A stretch of DNA of 64,000 nt from Hyalella azteca (Eukaryota > Arthropoda > Malacostraca > Amphipoda > Hyalellidae): NCBI RefSeq assembly GCF_000764305.2, contig NW_025941450.1, positions 59,109 to 123,108 on the forward strand. Direction: 5' to 3'. The translations under genes were made by a program, and so were the position numbers. Shown piece by piece: positions 46,732 to 57,378 of the stretch; position 1 is the stretch's first letter, and the number at the start of each line of letters is the position of its first letter. A model generated the notes under the pieces. The model was given only the letters and a program-made list of their open reading frames with translations, was not told where the DNA came from and ran no database searches.

Positions 46732-49700
46732 GAAAATGTCTCAAAAAGATGTCCTGGTATAAAAATTATATATAGATAGAATAGAATTGTTTAATTCATG
46801 TGATAGTCTGGAAAAACGGTTTGCACAAGGCAAAATAAATGCGTCAACACATAGTAAATGAGGAAAACTTTTCATTACCAGAAAGCTATTTCCATTGGAA
46901 GGCAAAAGTTGGCATGCAACCATGCTATCGAATTAAACTCATAAAAATTAAAGGGAAATTAGGCGCGGAATAGCGAAATGAGAGAAGAATGAAAAGTATA
47001 GCAAGTATAATGAGCGAAGTATAGCAATTCGTTAACGAAGTATAGCAAGTAATATGAATATGAATTTCTTTCATCTATAATGTTGAATACAATAGGAAAA
47101 ACTAATAAGGAAATTATTAATACAACAAATTCCCTTGTCAATCAATTTTGCTTAAATGAACAAGTTATATAAATAGATAATCTACCATCGTAACGAAGAA
47201 GTAATAATGAATGGAACCCGAAAGCCTGGGACTCAGAAGTTAGCTTATACGAGATTCAAAGCCTCCACTTCATTGGCTAAGATGGAGGCAGCGCCAGCAA
47301 TGGATAAGACGAAGCGAGTAGCTTTTTAATTATATTTAAATTTTGTATATTGTTGAAATGTAAAATAAGAATCAATAAGATGAGAAGCTGAAAAAATTGT
47401 TAATCAATCAACTTAACTGAGAAATATACTTGATTTTGAAAATCTCATAATTTCGACATGGATTTGAAAAATGTTTCCGCTGACCAGATATATATTAAAG
47501 GAAAATTGTAATTTAAAAGGTTTTGAAATAATCCACTTATTGTTATATAAGCTTTGGAGATCAATAAATTATTCCGTAATGTTTTTCTGTAATATGCGTA
47601 ATGTTTTTGCGTATGATAGCTCCAGTCATAATTTTTATGGACGTGTAAAATAACTAATGGGAAAATTCCACATTCATGAAAAAGATTGTGCTGTATTTTA
47701 GAATTATCAAGAAAATATTTATAGACAGAACCATTTTTTCACGAGTTTGCTCTCGAAATTCGTGAACGCAATGAGTACAATTTAAATAAAACTCTACGTT
47801 GTGTTGTCGTATATTTTCAGGTTTAATAAACTTTCAGTCCCTGCTATATTTAATTATTAGCGAAATAAAAGTGATCAGAGCAAAAGTAAAGTAAGAATCA
47901 AATGAATTAAGCATTACCAAGGAATGAAGATTTAAATAGACACCTACGTTGCAGTGCCACATAGTAAACAAAAAACATTTCACACAATGCGAGTCAAATT
48001 CATATTTTCGAAGCAATATTCTATGCATAATATAATAAGTAATGTTTTTGACAAGTAAATTTTAATTTTAATAGAAAGATAATGCAAAGAAGAAAACAAA
48101 TTAATTCTACAGGTTTTCGCAGTTCTAGACGAATTTATTCACCTCGATCTACAAGCTAGACAAAAAATGTTGAATGGAGTCCCTTCTTGCTGTAAATATT
48201 CCAGCAATTATTTTAGTGAGAATTCAACTACCATTTTCAACACTAGTATATGAAGCACCAATTCAAATTCGTTGTAGACATGAATCCAATGAAGCTTTTG
48301 ATTCTATAACCTTCAGCATCGTTGAAAACATCAGTGGTAAACTCGTGGAAAAAAATCCTGACAAAAACTGGTTTACTTGAAAAATTCTTGCCTGGTTCTA
48401 ATAGAGCTGAACAGAACTTAACCAGCACTCACTTATTGCCAACAGAACATCAAGTTTACAAGCCAAAGCTTCCGGTTGTTTACTAAGACCATCGTTGCAG
48501 GTGAACAACATCGTCTTGTGCACGTGTTTACTGCGACGTGTTTACCGCAGTCATCACTAAATATTCTTCTGTTTTGCCAGAATCATGCGGTTTTCATATC
48601 AGGCCAAACCAGAGCCAATTGCTGGGTAAATATACCAATAAATATACAAACGAAAAATTATATTGTTATTTTATTCATAAATGATATTTAATAACCTTGT
48701 CGCATTGCATAGGCACAATTGTAGCTAAACTCGGTATGATTATAAGGGTGTAAAATTATTCAATCTGATAAAAGTCAAATACTATTCTACTACAGCAATA
48801 TTTTTTCAACATAAATTTCCAGCTAAAAAATTCTCTTTTTTTGCGTTGATGTTAAACATAACATTGCTCTTCGTTTTATATCGGCATTCTGCCTGGCGCG
48901 GAACACCGTTCTGTTGTGATATCTTTATCCGTACTCGAGTTCAGTGTTGTGGAGCGCTCGCTGGAGCGAAAGATGCGCATACACTCACATTCAGATTTGT
49001 TTATTTAAAACTCGTAGCTTGGATCCTCAAAAGTTCGGAATAAATCGCTACTTAAAAGCCAGTCGCTGTGGAATTTCAAACCCAAGAAACCCAAATTCGA
49101 ATGCGAAAAAATTGCAATGGCATTTTTTATATGTTCATTGAATTTTTAGTGCGCGCTGGTAAATGGTTCATCGATATAAACTAAATACGTTTTTCATATG
49201 CACGCTAAATTTGAACTTGCTTTGATCTCTTGAATGGGCTTGAATATATGCCAACAGTTTCTCACTTGGAGTGATCGAAAAGGCCTCTTTGCTTCCAGAC
49301 ATTTGACCAAAAGCAACGTTCGAAGTACGCTTCCTGATCATGGATTCTATGAACTCATTGAAATGAAAACGAAGATGTTTACGAGCGGTGAATAACAATT
49401 GAAACAAAATATACATATTCCTAAAGGTAAACCCTTTCACTGATAACATTGCATGACCATTAAAAACCTCTGAACCTGTTAAAGGGTTTCATCAAAAATT
49501 CTCTGTGCTAATTTTGACTTCAGTTTCTTGAGGCACTTACGTGGTGAAATCTTGTGGGCGTTTCGATTTTTGCGTATAGGAAACGTTACTTTTGCGGCGA
49601 TTGCAAGTTAGAAAAACATATTCATAGACTAGACAATGCTAATGGCCCTTTTGTAAATGAGCCGCTGGCAAGACAGAAAATTCGTAAATTAACAAGAAAC

Positions 49701-49931
49701 TTGAAAATGGAATAACGAAATTTTAAAATGCATCAAAATCAGTTTGAAAAATCTTTTCAAAATTACAAATGTTTTTGAAGACCCAAAAACGCTCATGTCA
49801 TGACATTAACTTAAGTCTGCAAGGAAATAAAATGACTTTTATGAATTTCATACCAATAACTTGAACTCATAAATACAGCTTCATGGACAATAAAATGTAG
49901 CAGGAAAGTGAACAAAGAAGAACTAAATAAT
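46732..49931. other. No gene seen in about 3.2 kb
   Basis: AT-rich. Scattered short open frames (48.17, 48.48, 48.85, 49.2 kb) have no recognised domain and mostly overlap frames on the other strand. Unlike the first 44 kb, I see no minisatellite here. Confidence 0.45.
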
Positions 49932-50017
49932 ATGCGTTTAAAAATTATTTTTGGAGACAACACTGCTAAAGAATCCAGTGTCTCCGATGTTACACGTGCA
50001 CAATGGATTTTTAATTA

Positions 50018-50801
50018 CAGTGGGGTAAATAAATATTCTTACACTCGAAAAATCGTATTTTAATGTATGTAAGTACACAAACTTAACAGGAAAAGTGATT
50101 TAAATTATGTATAGAGACGCATAGTATTCAAAAATACTATCAAAAGAAATTAAATCTCAATGCAACAAAAAACAATGCAACATGTTCACTTTTCGGGTGA
50201 AAAAAGTATTCATACAAAACAATATATCCGCATTATTTTAATTTAATACTTGGTTGAATACCCTTTATTCAGCTCAACAGATACCAGTCTATTTCTATAC
50301 GTCTCGACCAATGATTTGCAGATGCTGACTGGTATTTTATACCATTCTTCCTGGCACACCACCTTAAGATTCTCAATGTTTGTTGGGGACCTTTTCTTAA
50401 TTTGAATCTTCAAATACCGCCACAAATTTTCAATCGGATTTAAGTCCGGCGACTGGCTTGGCCATTCCATAACGTGTACATTTCTATCAGCGAACCATTT
50501 CTTTGTGGATCTTGCAGTATGCTTAGGATCGTTATCCTGCTTGAAAATCCAAAAGGGTATTCAACCATGTATTAAATTAAAATAATGCGGATTTATTGTT
50601 TTGTACGAATACTTTTTTCACCCGAAAAGTGAACATGTTGCATTGTTTTTTGTTGCATTGAGATTTAATTTCTTTTGATAGTATTTTTGAATACTATGCG
50701 TCTCTATAGATAATTTAAATCACTTTTCCTGTTAAGTTTGTGTACTTACATACATTAAAATACGATTTTTCAAGTGCACGAATATTTATTTCCCCCCACT
50801 G
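50018..50801 (-). mobile_element. Tc1/mariner element, internally deleted, with 249-bp terminal inverted repeats
   Basis: The element starts CAGTGGGGTAAATAAATATT and ends AATATTTATTTCCCCCCACT then G, with TA on each side (50016-50017 and 50802-50803), the target duplication of this superfamily. The terminal repeats (50018-50266 and 50552-50801) are nearly identical. Within each arm an outer motif (GGGGTAAATAAATATTCTTA) and an inner one (GGGTGAAAAAAGTATTCATA, near 50195) resemble each other. This is the IR/DR arrangement known from Sleeping Beauty-like elements. Only the 3' part of a transposase gene remains, so it is non-autonomous. Confidence 0.92.
50243..50551 (-). pseudogene. Tc1-type transposase, C-terminal remnant
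   Basis: Reading on the minus strand from about 50551 to the stop at 50243 gives the end of a DDE transposase. It contains QDNDPKHTARS with the second catalytic Asp (codon 50534-50536), then WPSQSPDLNPIENLW with the catalytic Glu. Exactly 34 residues separate that Asp and Glu, the DD34E spacing of Tc1 elements. The first catalytic Asp, the DNA-binding domain and the start are missing. The frame is not interrupted in what remains. The last eight codons lie inside the terminal inverted repeat. It cannot make an active enzyme. Confidence 0.9.
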
Positions 50802-51196
50802 TATATTATCAAATATTACAAAAATGAATTTTTAAATTTCATTTAAAAAAAAATTAAAATTATTTATTCTGTCAATTGATTCATGCATTGCCTGCGACTT
50901 TGCGCAAGTGTGCAAAATTTCAGATCGATTGGACATTTAGAAGTGTGTTGAGTATCGATTATAAGATTTGTAGAAAACAAAATTATTTCTTCAATTTTTC
51001 CAATAAGAAGTTATTTAATTTTTAAAATTATATATTCTGTCAATTGATTCGTGCATTGTCTCCGACTTTGCGCAAGTGTGCAAAATTTCAGATCGATTGG
51101 AAATGTAAAAGTGTGTTAAATATCGATCATAAGATTTGTAGCAGACAAACAAACAAGCAACAAGAAGTGAAGTTAAAGAGAAGTGTTGTAAAAAAG

Positions 51197-52994
51197 AAAG
51201 AAGAAGCAAGTTTCCGCAGCCTTCAAAACCAAATCGCCTGTAACCGCAACTCTTGCCCTCTAACTTCATATTGCGTTGGACCGTAACTACCAGTTACCTT
51301 GCATCGTAACCTGGATACCATCATGCTTTTCCAACCCTCCCTGCAATTGGCACAGTTATCCTTCCAATACGCCATATACGACATCAAAAGTTCCGTACTA
51401 CGAATCGGTTCGGAATATCTGAATGGAAGTTATTAAGTCGAAACTTTGATCAAAGGGACTATTCCAATGATGTAAAGCATTGTACGATTAATCCATTGAT
51501 TGAAATTGAAAAGAATTTATTAGAGAAATGATTAAGAAGAATTCGCAACTGTAATAGACAGTTTGATGATCGCCTTCATTGGAGATGCAAATCTATAGGC
51601 ATGGAAATTAATTCAGCAGCCTCAGCACATCATCGACATTTTCAGCGAACAGATGATGTATTTTAGAGAATATTTGGCGCGTTTCTTTCCATTGTTAGAT
51701 GTTAGATAGAAATTGCTAAAAATTATTCGCTACGCAGAATATTTGTAATCGAAGCAAAAAATATATTTCTTGACGTTTGCAAATACTCGCTGGTAATAGT
51801 GCTGACGGTTACTAAACACCCTGTGTTAAACTTCGACATTGAAGGTGACAAGAGTGCAACTCAAGTTCAATTCAACTCTATCATATCTGCGATAAAAGTT
51901 CGTAAATCGCATCCAGCGATACACAGGATTACATCAAGTGCCGAAATTTTATCCCTTCTTAACTGCACTCCGATGCTTCGAAGCATGAAGCATTCCGTAG
52001 CAGAAATGACTTGGACAATAACGCTTCTTAGAGTTAGAATAATGCTGCAGGGTTTATTTGAACTTAAATAGTTAACTTATTCTATTTGATATGAAAGTAT
52101 TTTTTGAACTTAAGTTATTTAAAAAAAACTCGACCCTTGCGAGTCAAGCAGAGAGTTTGGTAACGTGCCCCATTCCAGACGCTTGTCACCGGCGTGCGCA
52201 GTCACAAGTTTGTTCAGTGCACGTATCAACTCACGCTCGAGCGCTTGCATTCTGTCTCATACGCACTCCCCTCTCTTCGTCTACAAAGAACGCGCGCACA
52301 AAAACTTTGCTGTATCGAGACTTGCCAAAAAAAAAAGAATAAAAAAATATTATAGCGAGTCATGGACGTGAATATTTAGACTGCAATTTTTTGGAAGCGT
52401 TTTTTTTGGCATAGATTACGTATATGTTGGGGAGCGGAAGTGTCTGAAATAGGTCGTTTTATGCAGAGGGGATTTTATAAGTTACTGTTAAATTGTTTAA
52501 AGTTATCCTAACGAGTATGAAAGCCAGAAAAATAGATTCACCAATTTGTTTTCTCTTGAAATAAATTAAATAACAAACATTTTAAACGTATATTTCGCAT
52601 TCGCATATCTTTTTAGAATTTTACTGAATGTTTTACTGTTTTCGTTTTGCGTTGTCAAAATGCCTTCGAGTTAACAGTGGCCAGGATAAAAGTTAAACTA
52701 AATATACGTGAGCAAGCCAGGCTTAAACTGCGATAACTTCTGTTCCTTTGCGAGGCCGGCGCTACGACGTCCATATTACCGTGAGCTCTTAGCTATTGCG
52801 GGCGACTTCCAGCATCAGTAGAGGCATAGAGAATGAAAAACGTTATAGCATTGAAATGGAATATGAGGGCAATAAGTAATGCTATTAGTTATCAAAACTA
52901 CTGTAAAACATTATTTATTGTAGGTGCTATTTAGTTGAAAACAATTTTAAAGTTTAGGTAGAAAATGTGTGGTGTGTATGTAGCGTTTGGATAG
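51197..52994. other. No gene seen
   Basis: Short open frames at 51.8-52.07 and 52.09-52.37 kb have no recognised domain. The stretch at 52.15-52.32 kb is GC-richer but open in two registers at once without motifs. Confidence 0.45.
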
Positions 52995-53232
52995 TAATAA
53001 TAGCGGTTTCAGCGTTTATTAGGCCGTAGGTCTGTCGCCGATTCTTAACATCGCAGAACATTCACAGCATTTTGCGGTTTCGAACTCGCAACTCACTGCT
53101 ACAATTCTGCTGTGCTTAACCGCCCGGCCTCCTCGCCGATTCTGACCAGAAACTGGCGCTCAGAGCTGGGATCGAACCCGCACCTCTCTGCGCATATCTT
53201 GGTACTCAAAACTGTAACCACTGGGCCACTTT
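52995..53232 (-). mobile_element. tRNA-derived SINE with two tRNA-like units
   Basis: On the minus strand the element begins near 53232 with TGGCCCAGTGG (53218-53228), which fits a pol III A box. About 40 nt later comes GGTTCGATCCC (53168-53178), a B box. A second tRNA-like stretch follows, with CCGGGCGGTTAAG (53115-53127) and AGTTCGAAACC (53077-53087), and then CGGCGACAGACCTACGGCCT. The body past the boxes and the lack of cloverleaf pairing argue for a SINE, not a tRNA gene. The 3' end is approximate. Confidence 0.72.
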
Positions 53233-55420
53233 AACCACTATTTCGTTAGTCAAAACATAAAAATTACTCAGAATTTCCATATTTCTTATTTATTTACTAA
53301 TGTTTAACAGTTAAATAATAAACAAATGGGCTATAGTTCGTAATTAACTGTCAGTCACCTCATTATCTTTAACGGCTCACGACCCTAACAAGCATCTGTT
53401 GCTAACATCCCAGGGCATTATGACTGCAATTTACCTTTGTTACAACTTGAAATACCACAATAAACTCGTTACTCCTTGCAAGCAATCATTACCGACATAT
53501 AAATATGGTTAAAATAGATTACGCATTTTGCTAGGTTCAATGAAATTTATTAAACTCTTTAATATCCCATGAATAATAATTCACCTCCCGCTTGGAAACT
53601 ATTGCATTAGGCCACTGCTATGCGAGGCTCAAACGAATGTTGCTAAATGGAAAAATACAAATTTCAAAATACAGAAGAAAATAATTAAATTGCAAATGTA
53701 TAAGTAATGAAGTCGAATTTTAAAATGCAAATTAAAAGTGAAAACTGACAAAATGCAAAGTTTATAAAAGCAAAAACTCGTATTTTCTGAGTCGTATATC
53801 ATGTCTGGCGAAGCTTCTCGTTCAATAATAAAATTATTGCACTCGGTCTCTCCTATTTAGCCTGGCATGGCGGGGAATAATCCAGCGCGGAATATAATGC
53901 GCGGAAACTCCGTGCAGTTCTAGACGTGAATTATACGTGTCGAGGAATGCCCGCCTCCAGCCCGCAGATATGGTGCATCTCTTCACGAATTACACGCTCC
54001 TCCAGCTCCAAAAAATTTTGGATAAAAATGTTCAGTTAAAAAAGCGAATAAAACTTGCATGCTGGATAAAATGCCAGTTACGAGGTCACTATTGAGCCAC
54101 ATACGTTGAGCTGTACTAGTTTTTCTAATAATTCAATAACATTCATTAATAAGTCAAGGATGATAAAATTATCCATTTACTTATTTTAAATCCATCAGCG
54201 AGTTCATAAAATTACTTCGATCAAGTTGTCGGTTGACAACTCGTTAATTGATAATTGGCACTTACCTCAACAAAATCGTATTGGGGGAGAAGCATGTTGC
54301 AACGTAAGAAAATTAACGTTCTACGAAAAAAATTAATTGAAATTGCTCAGTTTCATTGGAATTCTCGTCTGATGAGCGACAAAAAAAAATCAACAGACAT
54401 TTGTACATCTACTCACACGCTGCCTAATCATCCAAATCATCCGATAGTCATCCGTTCCACTATCATCCCTGGAGAAACATCTGCCTGACGCGTGATTAAA
54501 TTAATTGAATTAAAGTTTGTGCAAAATATACCAGCAATAGTATATATTATATAATTACACCAACATAAAATTAGACCAGATAATTACATAAAATTATACC
54601 AGATATTCTGCCATAATGGCAAGAAAAATTAATAAAATGTTGTAAACATTTAAATCTGACAAGATTGTTTTAGCTACAGTTACAATCACGAATTATGACA
54701 TTAATGCCTTCGATAAAAACCAACAGATGTGCACTGTTAAAAAAATTATTTGTCGTTTTCATCACATTTTCTTCCTTCTTAGCACTTAATATAATTGAAA
54801 AATTTAACCCCCGCTGGTATAGTAAACCAACGACAAGGTAATAGAGTTAATTCTCTCAACGGATGTCAGATCAAAATGATTGGTGCACTAAAAAAAGACG
54901 ATCTTCCTTGAAACAATAAGCAATTCAACTTAACCTTTGTGAACCTTTTCGATCTAAAGGTTATTCTTATGTCGCTGTCAGCGATAGGGCGACGGTCATC
55001 TCATTCAGTTGTAAGGCACTGAAAAATAGATCATAATTAAAGCGATATTAAAATTTCGTTCCGTTTTGGGATGCAACGCAGTTCGGTGGAGAAGATTTTT
55101 TAAACAATCTACTAAGGATTTTAGAAGGAAACTTTTTCTTTCATAATAATGGCCGTAACAATTAACGTCGCAAAAACAATAAATTCAAATACCTAACGTG
55201 TAGTCTTCGTCTTGAATTAACGTTTAAAACATTCTTCGTCTTTTAAAACATTCAAAAGTATTAGATAAAAATAATCAATATAAAAATGCAAACGCATCTT
55301 GATAATGACTAATCTCTTGATTTAATCTGAGAATTAATCTATTCTCATGAGCCATTCTAATGTGATATTTTTAGCGCATTTTCTCATTTATGGAAAAAAG
55401 GCGCTATATTGTGCTCGCCA
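53233..55420. other. No gene seen
   Basis: AT-rich. The open frame at 54255-54488 starts at a non-ATG codon and has no domain. Confidence 0.45.
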
Positions 55421-55468
55421 TGTCCGTCCGTCCGTCTGTCTGTCCATCCGTCTGTCTGTCCGTCCGTG
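55421..55468. repeat. TCCG/TCTG microsatellite
   Basis: About 12 tetranucleotide units of TCCG and TCTG. It lies between CGCTATATTGTGCTCGCCAT and GTGACTTCACGTTTTCGTCG. The setting looks like a dispersed-repeat fragment, though no second copy is present here. Confidence 0.9.
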
Positions 55469-56055
55469 ACTTCACGTTTTCGTCGACGAGAAAGTGCGCT
55501 CTCTGTCACTCACTGCAGTGAGTACTGAGTTACCTTTTTATTATTTTATTTTGTAAGGTAGAGGTTCAGAGGTTAAAATGAATATTAAAATGTACATTAA
55601 TATGAACAAACATTAGTATGTGTATTTTCGGATGGGTACCTACTCCTGTATACTTTAAATGACAGCGCAATGCTGAGTGCATAATAGCGTATGTGAATGA
55701 ATAATGCATTGCGTTTCGAGTGTGTGAGTAAAACTCTGCGGAATTCGCACGTACATGATAAGGTTCTCAGTCTCGTTACTATTTTCTACTAAAAACTTCA
55801 AGGAAAAAACACTTATACAGCCCAGGGATAAACTGAGCAAATAACACCGATAGCCGTGAAATTATAAAGTAATAACATTCACTAGCGCGTTATTAAATCC
55901 GATTGCTGGGCAGATTGCAGGGCATTTCATTTAGGTTTTCAAAGGCAGTTTGCTATCTCCTGACTTTCTCGACGGCTGACTAGTGTAAATTGCCTCTCCT
56001 TCAGACTTGTTAGTTTATGCTCGATTCGTTTACCATTCTCAAGAAGCGTCATTTA

Positions 56056-56375
56056 TATCTGAGATGCTCATGTTTCACTGGAGATGCACCATTTGTGTCG
56101 TAGATGTCCGTGTTGCGTAGCAGATGTGTCATATGTTTCATAAATGCCCAGGTTGCATTGTAGATGAATCATTTGTTTCATTGATGCCCATGCTGCATCG
56201 CAGATGTATCGTTTGTATCGTAAATGTCAATGTTGATTTGAAGATACATAGCTTGTATCGTAGATGCCCAAGTCGCATCGCAGATGCAGCATCGTTTGCA
56301 CTGTATAGATGGCCAGTTTTCTTGTAGATCCATCACTTTGTATAATAGCCGCCCATGTTGTACTGCAGATGTACT
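56056..56375. repeat. Degenerate tandem repeat of about 48 bp, six to seven units
   Basis: Units combine GATGCCCATGTTGCATCGCA and GATGTATC(A/G)TTTGTATCGT, each half about 24 bp. Overlapping open frames on both strands (rich in Cys/Ile/Val on plus and Asp/Thr/Asn on minus) come from the period being divisible by three. Confidence 0.85.
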
Positions 56376-57278
56376 ATTTGTATCATTGATGTCGAGTTTA
56401 ATTGCGGAAACGCGAATCAGTTCAATGATTCCAATCGAAGTCAATTTGAGGTTTAGCATTCAGACCCGCGTATCTGCTTGCATGCTATCACATTTACGGC
56501 GCAGCGATAAAACCTGACAAGTTCATAACGAGATTTTCACGGCCTAACGTCGGGCATTATTGCTGAGTCAGTTCTGGCAGTCGTAAAGAAGTCCATTCAA
56601 ATCGACGTAAAAGATTATGGAGCGCGTCGAGCACAGCCCAAGTGGATGAACTTTATAAGAGTCTTCGATAACTGACATGAATACAAAAGAGCAAGAAATA
56701 ATTTGTGTAAAACATTAGGCTAGCATGCACGTAGCACAGCCCAAGTGTATGAGCATTAAGAGTCTTTGATGATTGTCAATAAGATAAGAAGTATAAGAAG
56801 ACTTTCAGCTATTTTCATGTTGTAAGACAGATATTTCCGACATGTGCATGGTCTTTATGGGTCTTCGATAACTGCCACGAATACATGAATAAGGAATTAT
56901 TCGTGTAACAACTTGACGCTACTCTCATGTTGGATGAACGATATTTCTCTGGGTATGAGAACGACGCAGAAAAGCTGGCTTGTCTGCTCTCGCGTAGGAA
57001 GAAAAAAATATTAAAAATTCTCCCGCAGCCTTTTTATTGTATTGAAGTTCTGTATTTAAATACTGTAATATTTTCAGGCTTGAGGTAATGATGAGAGTAG
57101 CAAGGCAGATAAAACTGTAGCTCAGACGAGACTTTTAAGCAAGCCGCGTCGCCTAGAGATCCTACATTATTCAGGCCTGGTGATTGTTAGGTCTCCCATG
57201 ACCTCCGCTGACCGGGGTAACTTCACAGTAGTTCAGGAGGGTACAAGTAAGCAAAATAGTCAAAGTTGAGAATGACAG
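56376..57278. other. No gene seen; loose large duplication
   Basis: Related strings occur at 56618-56680, 56728-56790 and 56852-56890: AGCACAGCCCAAGTG with ATGA, and GAGTCTTCGATAACTG or GGTCTTCGATAACTGCC. This suggests a degenerate repeat of about 110 bp. Confidence 0.45.
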
Positions 57279-57378
57279 AATAATGAATACCAAGTACACT
57301 ACTAGAATAGTAGAGTACTATTAGTGTATTAGTGTAGTAGTCTAGTGTATTCATTACTAGAATAATGAATACCAAGTA
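57279..57378. repeat. Direct duplication flanking a TAGTGTA-rich segment
   Basis: GAATAATGAATACCAAGTA occurs at 57279 and again at 57360. Between them lie CACTACTAGAATAGTAGAGT and TAGTGTATTAGTGTAGTAGT, which include short inverted repeats. Confidence 0.7.

Larger units (their letters stand above)
49932..51196 (+). mobile_element. Dispersed repeat family B, copy 3, split by a Tc1-like element
   Basis: The left part (49932-50017) carries GCGTTTAAAAATTATTTTTG and the stem-loop pair GGAGACA/TGTCTCC (49953-49985). The right part (50802-51196) resumes the A/T-rich linker. Two related segments follow with TTATTCTGTCAATTGATTC and TGCAAAATTTCAGATCGATT, and the end is AAGTGAAGTTAAAGAGAAGT. The order matches the uninterrupted 31.6-kb copy, so the transposon landed in an existing repeat. 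Confidence 0.75.

Noticed and set aside
53160..53230. Genuine tRNA gene
   Set aside because: A and B boxes are present but no acceptor or anticodon stems pair, and SINE body sequence follows.
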